A stretch of DNA of 64,000 nt from Corynebacterium haematomassiliense (GTDB taxonomy: Bacteria > Actinomycetota > Actinomycetes > Mycobacteriales > Mycobacteriaceae), in NCBI RefSeq assembly GCF_013978595.1, contig NZ_JACDTZ010000001.1:1798001-1862000 (forward strand), in the 5' to 3' direction. Position numbers and translations under genes: made by a program. Below the pieces are notes generated by a model. The model saw only the letters and a list, made by a program, of their open reading frames with translations, ran no database searches and was not told the origin of the DNA. Positions 58,127 to 64,000 of this stretch are shown one piece after another. Each line of letters opens with the position of its first letter. The first letter of the stretch is position 1.

Positions 58127-59475
58127 CGTGCACCCACCATCTCAGGGCGCGCGGTGCCCGCGGCGACGGCGTCGTAGTCCGCGGGGCGGTTCGCGCTGTT
58201 GGAGATGCGCAGCAGCAGGCCGAGCAGGATGTAGTTGGCCATCACGGACGAGCCGCCGGCGGACATGAACGGCGTGGTCAGGCCCGTCATGGGCATCATC
58301 GCGGACACGCCACCGGCGACCACGAAGATCTGGATCACGATCGTCAGCGCCAACCCGGATGCGAGCAGCTTGCCGTAGGAGTCGCGCGCCTGCATGGCGG
58401 TGCGGAACCCGCGGGTGATAAACACCGCGAACAGGCACAGCACCGCCGCGATGCCCACAAACCCCAGCTCCTCGCCGATGGCGGCGAGGATGTAGTCGGA
58501 GTGCGCCACGGGCACCAGCTCCGGGTGGCCGTAGCCCAAGCCGGTGCCGGTGATGCCGCCCCAGCTCAGGCCGATCAGCGCGTTGGCGGGCTGGTTGCCA
58601 ATGCCGTCGAAGTCCGCGAACGGGTCGATGAAGTTGGACACGCGCTCCTGGATCTTGGAGCTGACCTGGTAGACGGCGTAGCCGCCGACGGCCACCAGGC
58701 CGACGCCGATGAACAGCCAGGAGGCGCGGCTGGTGGCGAAGTAGACCATGCCCAGCACGGTGGCGAACAGCAACAGCGCCGGGCCGAAGTCGTTGGAGAT
58801 GCCCATGATCAAAATGGCGATGGCCCACACCATGAGGATCGGCGCGAGGTCGCGCAGGCGGGGGAAGGTCATGCCCAAGAAGCGCTTGCCGGCGACGGTG
58901 AACAGGGCGCGCTTCTGGGCCAGCAGCTGGGCGAAGAAGATCAACAGCAGGATCTTGGAAAACTCGCCGGGCTGGATGGAAAACGGCCCGAGCCACAGCC
59001 AGATGCGCGCTTCCTCATACCCCGGGGGCTGCGGCCACACCAGCGGCAGGGCCAACAGAATCAGGCCAACCAGGCCCAGCAGGTAGGAGTAGCGCGACAG
59101 GGACTTGTGGTCGCGGATGACAATGAGCGTGAGCACCATCAGCCCCACGCCGACTAAGGACCACAGCATCTGGCGCTCCGCCAGCGGCCCGTAGCCGGGG
59201 CGTTCTGCCAGGTCAAGGCGGTAGATCACCACCAGGCCCACGGCGTTGAGCAGCGCCACCACGGGCAGCATCACCTGGTCCGCGTGCGGTGCCAAGAACG
59301 CGATGGCTACGTGTGCGATGGCGTAGACGCCCATGAACCCGCCGATGATGTAGAGCATCTCGGTGGACAGGGTGCGCCCTTGGCTCGTCTCTAAGCCAAA
59401 GAGCATGAGGGCTAGCAGGCCTGTGGTGAACAGCAGGAGGAGCAGCTCGCGGCTGCGGGATACTAGGCGGCTCAT
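58123..59475 (-). CDS. rodA: SEDS-family peptidoglycan polymerase RodA/FtsW
   Basis: 450 aa with about ten to twelve membrane helices. Motifs: WLWLGPFSIQPGEFSKILLLIFFA, NDFGPALLLF and the C-terminal GLTTPFMSAGGSSVMANYILLGLLL. It polymerises lipid II with the PBP from the next gene. ATG 59475 overlaps the pstP stop (ATGA); the earlier GTG 59490 would lie inside pstP. Confidence 0.95.
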   Translation of the reverse strand: MSRLVSRSRELLLLLFTTGLLALMLFGLETSQGRTLSTEMLYIIGGFMGVYAIAHVAIAFLAPHADQVMLPVVALLNAVGLVVIYRLDLAERPGYGPLAERQMLWSLVGVGLMVLTLIVIRDHKSLSRYSYLLGLVGLILLALPLVWPQPPGYEEARIWLWLGPFSIQPGEFSKILLLIFFAQLLAQKRALFTVAGKRFLGMTFPRLRDLAPILMVWAIAILIMGISNDFGPALLLFATVLGMVYFATSRASWLFIGVGLVAVGGYAVYQVSSKIQERVSNFIDPFADFDGIGNQPANALIGLSWGGITGTGLGYGHPELVPVAHSDYILAAIGEELGFVGIAAVLCLFAVFITRGFRTAMQARDSYGKLLASGLALTIVIQIFVVAGGVSAMMPMTGLTTPFMSAGGSSVMANYILLGLLLRISNSANRPADYDAVAAGTARPEMVGAR

Positions 59476-60827
59476 CGCACCTCCCGGCACTTGCCCTCGT
59501 CGGCGCTCTTCTTGTCCGTGCAGGCCGGCAGCGCCTGGTCCGCCAACTCATTCAGCTTGGCTAATACGTCGTCGTAGGAGCCGGTGACGTCTTCGACCTC
59601 GCGCTTGTCCTTGGGCAGGTCGGAGGTGGTGAAGATGCTGCAATCGCCCGGCTTGCTGTCCTTGGAAATCACGCGCAGGTCGCCCTTGGTGTTCAGGCAG
59701 GCGCGCTGGATGTCCTCGGTTTTGGTGTCCGCGAACAGGTTGTCGCGTGTGGTGTGCTGCACCACAAACTCGCCGGAGTCCTGCACCTTCAGCGCGTACT
59801 CGTCGGTGGCGCGGGACTGCGACCACATCACGCCCGCCACCGCGAGCACCAGCAGGAGCACTAGCGTTGCGACGACCCAAGGCCACACCGACGACGGCTG
59901 CTTCTTCCCAGCGCCGCTAGTGTGGCCCTCCTCGTCGTCGGAAGCATCCGCGTCTTGAAGTTTTGCCCGGTTGTGGTCCGGGGTGATGGTCTCGGACTTG
60001 CGCAACAGCGCTGCGGCGCGGGAGGCGGCGGAGTCCGGGTGGGAGGACTCGTAGCCCGGGTCCAGCGCACCGGCCTTGACCGCGGCGCGGTTCTCGCGGG
60101 CGTTGTTCTCGGTGGCCTCAACGACCTCCGCCACCACCACGGTGACGTTGTCCGGCCCGCCGGAGCGCAGCGCCAGCTCGATCAGGCGGTTCGCCGCCAT
60201 TTCCGGGGTGCCGTCGCCGAGCGCGAGCTGGATGGTCTGCTGGGTCACCGGGTCGCTCAACCCGTCGGAGCACAACAGCACGCGGTCGCCCGGCTGGACC
60301 TGGATCAGCTCCAGGTGCGGCTCCACGTCCCGGCCGGTGTACGCCTTCAAAATCAGGGACTTCTGCGGGTGCGAGGAGACGTCCTCGGGCGCGAGTTTGC
60401 CGTCGTTGACCAGCGACTGGACGAAGGTGTCGTCGACGGTGAGCTGCCGCAGTTCGCCGTCGTGAAGCAAATAGCCCCTGGAATCGCCCACGTGGATCAG
60501 GCCGAGCTCGCGGCCGTTGAACATCGTCGCGGTCAGGGTGGTGCCCATGCCGGCCTGCTCGGGGTGCTCGGCCACGGACGCCTCGATGGAGGCGTTGCCG
60601 TCCTCGGCCGCCGCGCCCAAAAGAGCGAGCATGTCCGCGTCCTCGGGGTCGCGGTCCAGGTGCTCGAGGTGCTCGACCATGAGCTGGCTGGCCACCTCGC
60701 CGGCGGCGTGGCCGCCCATGCCGTCCGCAAGCACCAGCAGGTGCGGGCCTGCGTAGGCGGAGTCCTCGTTGTTGCCGCGGACCAGGCCCCGGTCGGACAC
60801 GGCCACGAAATCTAATGCGAGCTTCAC
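59472..60827 (-). CDS. pstP: PP2C-family Ser/Thr phosphatase PstP
   Basis: 451 aa. The cytoplasmic PP2C domain (about 1-235) has SDRGLVRGNNEDSAY, LLVLADGMGGHAAGEVAS and the DGLSDPVTQ and GGPDNVTVVV metal-binding motifs. One membrane helix (WVVATLVLLLVLAVAGVMW) and an extracellular ~120-residue domain follow. It reverses PknA/PknB phosphorylation. The GTG start overlaps the fhaB stop. Confidence 0.95.
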   Translation of the reverse strand: MKLALDFVAVSDRGLVRGNNEDSAYAGPHLLVLADGMGGHAAGEVASQLMVEHLEHLDRDPEDADMLALLGAAAEDGNASIEASVAEHPEQAGMGTTLTATMFNGRELGLIHVGDSRGYLLHDGELRQLTVDDTFVQSLVNDGKLAPEDVSSHPQKSLILKAYTGRDVEPHLELIQVQPGDRVLLCSDGLSDPVTQQTIQLALGDGTPEMAANRLIELALRSGGPDNVTVVVAEVVEATENNARENRAAVKAGALDPGYESSHPDSAASRAAALLRKSETITPDHNRAKLQDADASDDEEGHTSGAGKKQPSSVWPWVVATLVLLLVLAVAGVMWSQSRATDEYALKVQDSGEFVVQHTTRDNLFADTKTEDIQRACLNTKGDLRVISKDSKPGDCSIFTTSDLPKDKREVEDVTGSYDDVLAKLNELADQALPACTDKKSADEGKCREVR

Positions 60828-61273
60828 GGCATCAGCCTCACAATCGTGCGTCCCATCTTCATGTCCGTGCCCACGGTCACCCGCTCAGGCTGATCAATGC
60901 GCACCCCGTTGACGAAGGTGCCGTTGCGCGAATCCAGGTCCTCCACGAACCAGTCGCTGCCCCTGCGGAACAGGCGCGCGTGGCGCGAGGAGGCGAAGTC
61001 GTCGCCCAGCTGGAAATCGTTGTCTCCCGCTCTGCCGACAGTCAAGTCTTCTAAGCTGGCAATTTCCATGTGGGAGCCTTGCAGCGGCCCCTCAACTACC
61101 GCAAGGGTGCGGGCTTTCTCCCTGGGGGCGGGGGCGGAGGCACTTGCTTGACGACGCACCGCGCCACCCGCCGACACCACATCCTTCCTCTGCGTCCACA
61201 TCACCAGGAAAATGAACACCCAGAGCAAGGCCAGAAGGCCGAAGCGGGCGCTGAGGATCATGGTCGAGTCCAT
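60824..61273 (-). CDS. fhaB: FHA-domain protein FhaB (FipA)
   Basis: 149 aa. An N-terminal membrane helix (FGLLALLWVFIFLVMW) and a C-terminal FHA domain (LTVGRAGDNDFQLGDDFASSRHARLF, then DLDSRNGTFVNGVRI). FHA domains bind phosphothreonine; the mycobacterial homologue links PknA/PknB signalling to septation. Within the fhaA-fhaB-pstP operon. Confidence 0.95.
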   Translation of the reverse strand: MDSTMILSARFGLLALLWVFIFLVMWTQRKDVVSAGGAVRRQASASAPAPREKARTLAVVEGPLQGSHMEIASLEDLTVGRAGDNDFQLGDDFASSRHARLFRRGSDWFVEDLDSRNGTFVNGVRIDQPERVTVGTDMKMGRTIVRLMP

Positions 61274-61285
61274 GGCAAACCCTTC

Positions 61286-62179
61286 TTACGGGCGGAAGTA
61301 TTCGGTGCTGGGGTGCGCCACCGAGTCGGTGAACTCCGGCTGGTTGGCGCTGGCCTGCGGCTGGTCCTCGCCGCCGATGATGCGGACCTCAATGCTGGAA
61401 TGCCCCAGCGTGATCACGTCGCCGTCTGCCAGCATCCAGTTTTCCACCGGCTCGTCGTTGACCGTCGTGCCGTTGGTGGACTGCAAATCCACCAGCACCG
61501 CCACCTGGCCGTCCCAGGTGATCTCCGCGTGCTGGCGGGAAACCCCGGTGTCCGGCAGGCGGAAGTCCGAATCGTTGGAGCGGCCCAGGATGTTGGAGCC
61601 CTCGTGGACCAGGTACGTGCGCGACGAGCCGTCCTGAAGCAGCAGGCTCACCGTGGTTGCCTCAGTGTTGGCAACAGCCTGGGGGTCCTGCGGCTGGTTG
61701 GCGTTAGGTTCGGACATTGCATCCTCCTTCAATTGCGAGCGCGAGGCCTTGCGCTTCTTCGGCTCCGCCACAATGGCGTCGAAGCCGCTGACCACATCCG
61801 GCATGGTGTCGATGTAGCTAGACACCCGGAGCTGGCCAGTGCGCAGACCCGACTCCTCCGCGATACGCACAACAACAGGGCCATCCAAAAACCATTGTTT
61901 GTTGCGCACGTAGCGCATGAGTTGATCGGCGAGGTCCACAGGAAGATCGCGGTTCTGCGACAGGTTCTCCAAGTCCTTCGAAGACACACCCACCGCGTAC
62001 ACGTTCGGGGCGACGTACTCGTCCTTATCCGTGACCACCAGCGAGTCCTGGGCTTCCTGCTTGACCAGCTCCTCAATTTCTTCAGGCACAACCTTGCCGC
62101 CGAACAGCGCCGCCATGGAATTGTCCAAGCCGCGCTGCAGAGAACTGTCCAGCTTTGCCAGCCTGTCCATCACTGCCAT
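61286..62179 (-). CDS. fhaA: FHA-domain protein FhaA (DUF3662-FHA)
   Basis: 297 aa from ATG 62179, preceded by GGAGG. The N-terminal DUF3662 domain (MAALFGGKVVPEEIEELVKQEA; VAPNVYAVGVSS) is followed by a short Gln/Ala-rich linker and a C-terminal FHA domain (SNILGRSNDSDFRLPDTGVSRQHAEI; VDLQSTNGTTVNDEPV). It is the first gene of the minus-strand division operon, and the mycobacterial homologue binds phosphorylated MviN and PknB. Confidence 0.95.
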   Translation of the reverse strand: MAVMDRLAKLDSSLQRGLDNSMAALFGGKVVPEEIEELVKQEAQDSLVVTDKDEYVAPNVYAVGVSSKDLENLSQNRDLPVDLADQLMRYVRNKQWFLDGPVVVRIAEESGLRTGQLRVSSYIDTMPDVVSGFDAIVAEPKKRKASRSQLKEDAMSEPNANQPQDPQAVANTEATTVSLLLQDGSSRTYLVHEGSNILGRSNDSDFRLPDTGVSRQHAEITWDGQVAVLVDLQSTNGTTVNDEPVENWMLADGDVITLGHSSIEVRIIGGEDQPQASANQPEFTDSVAHPSTEYFRP

Positions 62180-62315
62180 TTCCTGCGCACCTCCTTTCTT
62201 CACATCAGAATTTAAGTAACCCGGACAGTATAGGTGCCGCACCCGACACCACCTATCCGCGCAGCGTGTCGGCCCCGTTGCAGACGCGGGATAAAAGGCG
62301 GTGTGCGCTGGCGAT

Positions 62316-62345
62316 TTGTAGTTTTTGTGAGCTGCGTTCTATATT
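62316..62345 (+). promoter_or_regulatory. promoter of tRNA-Leu
   Basis: TTGTAG (62316-62321), 18 bp spacer, TATATT (62340-62345), 14 bp before the tRNA. The 12 bp block GCTGGCGATTTG overlapping the -35 is shared with the tRNA-Ile promoter. Confidence 0.7.
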
Positions 62346-62358
62346 AATCAAGTCGCCC

Positions 62359-62442
62359 GCCCGGGTGGCGGAATTGGCAGACGCGCTGGCTTCAGGTGCC
62401 AGTGTTCGCAAGAACGTGGGGGTTCAAGTCCCCCCCCGGGCA
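62359..62442 (+). tRNA. tRNA-Leu (CAG)
   Basis: 84 nt type-II tRNA. Acceptor GCCCGGG/CCCGGGC, anticodon loop TTCAGGT with anticodon CAG, a long variable arm, and T-loop GTTCAAGTC. Confidence 0.97.
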
Positions 62443-62450
62443 CAAATAAG

Positions 62451-62487
62451 TCTCGAGACATCGTTCCTACGGTGTCTCGAGATTTTT
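62451..62487 (+). terminator. terminator after tRNA-Leu
   Basis: Stem TCTCGAGACA (62451-62460) with TGTCTCGAGA (62473-62482), then T5. Confidence 0.92.
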
Positions 62488-62655
62488 CTTTTTCTGGTTC
62501 GGGCTGGGGCGATTTGTGGGGTTAAACGACAAAAAGTGTGTCTGGCTCGGCGTGTCGTGGGTGTTTAGAAGATCGGAATGGTAGCGGTGTGGTGAGTTTG
62601 TGGTAGCGCTTGAGTGGGGATCCGGTAGCGGTCCCTGCTCAGGCGTTTTGTGGGG

Positions 62656-63423
62656 TTACTGGTTAGTTTCCAGTCTCATGTTTGGTCCTTCGAGGGTGAT
62701 GATTTCGGCGCCAGCGACGAGTCGGTTGAGGATGGATTCGGCGATGACGGCGTCCGGGATGGATCTGTACCAGTCTTGCGGGGTGAACTGTGAGGTCACG
62801 ATTGTTGATCGGTTGCCTTCTCGTTCGGAGAGAATGTTGAAGAGCAGGTGTGCGGTGGTGGCATCGACTGGGGTGGTGAGGAAGTCGTCGAGGACTAACA
62901 CGTCGACGTTGATCAGCTCGCGGGTGAGTTTGAGCCGGGCTGGGTCGTCGAGTGGCATCACTGCGAAGTGCGCGGCAAGCATGTCGGTGCGGTAGAACCT
63001 GGCGGAGTAGTCGTTGCGGCATGCTGCGGTGATCAGTGCTTGGGCGAGGTAGGTCTTGCCGACTGAGGATTTGCCCAAGATGACAATGTTTTGGCCCAGG
63101 TGGCACCATTGTCCGTGAGCGAGTCGGCTGACTTGTTCTGGGTTGATGTTGCGGTCAGGTGCGTAGACGACGTCTTCGAGGCAGGCATCGGGGTTTGGCG
63201 ATCGTGATGCCTTGAGCAGTTTGTTGATGCGGCGTTCGCGTCTGGCCGCGACTTCTTTGTCGAGTGCGTAGAGCACCTTTTGGGAGAAGGTCCACGTGTC
63301 GAAGGCTGGGTCGTTGGCGATGTCGATGACGCTTTTGCCGAAGGCTGTCATGCGCATCGCTGTGAAGTCCGCGAGGACGGATTCGTCGAGGAAACGCTCT
63401 TGAGGCGGGGTCGGTGGGGTCAT
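62656..63423 (-). CDS. istB: IS21-family helper ATPase IstB
   Basis: 255 aa AAA+ ATPase. Walker A NIVILGKSSVGKTYLAQAL (slightly atypical GKSSVGKT), Walker B VDVLVLDDFL, and a C-terminal DAVIAESILNRLVAGAEIITLEG segment with the arginine of the family. It assists the IstA transposase in target selection. Overlaps istA by 4 bp (ATGA). Confidence 0.93.
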   Translation of the reverse strand: MTPPTPPQERFLDESVLADFTAMRMTAFGKSVIDIANDPAFDTWTFSQKVLYALDKEVAARRERRINKLLKASRSPNPDACLEDVVYAPDRNINPEQVSRLAHGQWCHLGQNIVILGKSSVGKTYLAQALITAACRNDYSARFYRTDMLAAHFAVMPLDDPARLKLTRELINVDVLVLDDFLTTPVDATTAHLLFNILSEREGNRSTIVTSQFTPQDWYRSIPDAVIAESILNRLVAGAEIITLEGPNMRLETNQ

Positions 63424-64000
63424 GGCGTTGTGGTTCCTTTCTTGATGAGGTTGTCCAGACTGAACTGTGCTGCGCCACCGAGGTAGGCGCCGCTGGTGTC
63501 GCGTGTGGCAGCGGCGGGTGCGTGGGCCCGATGCCCAGGTGTGGCCGGTGCCGGTTGGTCGAAGCCGTGTGGTCGGGTTGCGGCTTCTTTGCGTACGGCG
63601 GCCATCATGTTTTTGACCGCGGTGTAGGACACCGCCCGGCGGGTCCCGTCGGAGGAGACCAAGCGCTTACATGCTTCTTCCAACACGAGCTTGTTGGCGT
63701 GTTTGCCCATTGACAGCACGTTTCGGCACGATTGGTACGCCTGGGCCGGGATTGCTTTCGCCGCGATCATTTCCTCGATGACGGTGCGTGTCGCCGGCCC
63801 GATCTTTTGGGCTTCGCGCAGGAAGTAATCGCTCGTCCACAGTCCCTGGGTGTGATCCATATTCGCCGGGATGTGGTCGGCATCGGTGACATACGCCCCG
63901 CGGGTGTGGGCAAGCGTGTGGGTTGTAACGGCACGGCCACCATCGAAGACCGTGAGCACTTGCCCGGTGATGCGCACATCGACAGTGCGGCCAACGAGCT
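63420..64000 (-). CDS. istA: IS21-family transposase IstA (C-terminal part; 5' end outside window)
   Basis: The frame is open to the window end, giving about 193 codons. The visible part has the Mu-transposase C-terminal beta-barrel region (RTVDVRITGQVLTVFDGGRAVTTH) and the conserved AQKIGPATRTVIEEMIA segment ending before istB. The catalytic DDE domain is beyond the window. Confidence 0.9.
   Translation of the reverse strand, partial: LVGRTVDVRITGQVLTVFDGGRAVTTHTLAHTRGAYVTDADHIPANMDHTQGLWTSDYFLREAQKIGPATRTVIEEMIAAKAIPAQAYQSCRNVLSMGKHANKLVLEEACKRLVSSDGTRRAVSYTAVKNMMAAVRKEAATRPHGFDQPAPATPGHRAHAPAAATRDTSGAYLGGAAQFSLDNLIKKGTTTP

Larger units (their letters stand above)
62537..64000 (-). mobile_element. 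IS21-family insertion sequence (one end; continues beyond window)
   Basis: Contains istB and the 3' part of istA. The end nearest tRNA-Leu lies somewhere around 62520-62545; a TGTGTCTGG at 62537 is a candidate terminus, since IS21 elements start with TGT. Repeated GGTAGCG elements at about 62581, 62602 and 62622 look like the internal terminal repeats of IS21. The other end is outside the window. Confidence 0.8.

Overview
The window is a GC-rich actinobacterial chromosome segment spanning the replication origin. Gene order on both sides of dnaA (sigM-trxB-trxA-cwlM / parB-parA-rsmG / yidC-yidD-rnpA-rpmH / dnaA-dnaN-recF-dciA-gyrB-gyrA) and the fhaA-fhaB-pstP-rodA-pbpA-pknA-pknB-crgA cell-division cluster are typical of Corynebacterium. 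The crtB-crtI pair, metF-metE, KatA-type catalase and secreted cutinase fit that genus. I do not assign a species.

Layout. 1-7.5 kb: redox stress genes (sigM 3' part, trxB, trxA), the pseudo-amidase cwlM, chromosome segregation (parAB), rsmG, and the membrane insertase/ribosome group on the minus strand. 7.5-15.2 kb: origin region. DnaA boxes lie upstream of dnaA and again upstream of dnaN, but an intact IS30-family element (9898-11690) separates dnaA from the dnaN-side cluster. 15.3-23.2 kb: gyrB, gyrA and DUF3566, interrupted by an accessory patch with a DUF559/AbiEi-like gene and an RHH/Doc-like toxin-antitoxin pair. 23.2-38.9 kb: a secreted metalloprotease, tRNA-Ile and tRNA-Ala, an AlbA_2/AAA_4 gene, carotenoid genes, and two giant repetitive surface proteins sharing an identical ~294 bp promoter/start region. 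39-53 kb: cutinase, DoxX-like protein, a deletion scar joining an ABC permease remnant to a TetR remnant, metF-metE, a second DUF559/AbiEi-like gene, cyclophilin, rhomboid protease, a second DnaA-box cluster, catalase, and a secreted protein of unknown function. 52.7-62.2 kb: the Ser/Thr kinase and cell-wall elongation operon. 62.3-64 kb: tRNA-Leu, then an IS21-family element running off the end.

The main unexplained structure is a set of accessory genes each bracketed by two copies of a gene-specific 68-76 bp palindromic repeat (18.5-19.7, 25.2-27.0 and 45.9-47.1 kb), plus one solitary palindrome of the same architecture at 23.2 kb. These look like defence-type gene cassettes or self-bracketing elements. 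Other second-look items are: an over-represented oligonucleotide GTCG(A/T)(A/T)AAGCAA on both strands, including a 24 bp exact copy in two genes read in different frames; a shared operator-like palindrome ATTGTTSAACAAT upstream of four secreted or surface protein genes; a non-origin DnaA-box cluster at 48.8 kb; and GyrA Ile87 in the quinolone-resistance region.
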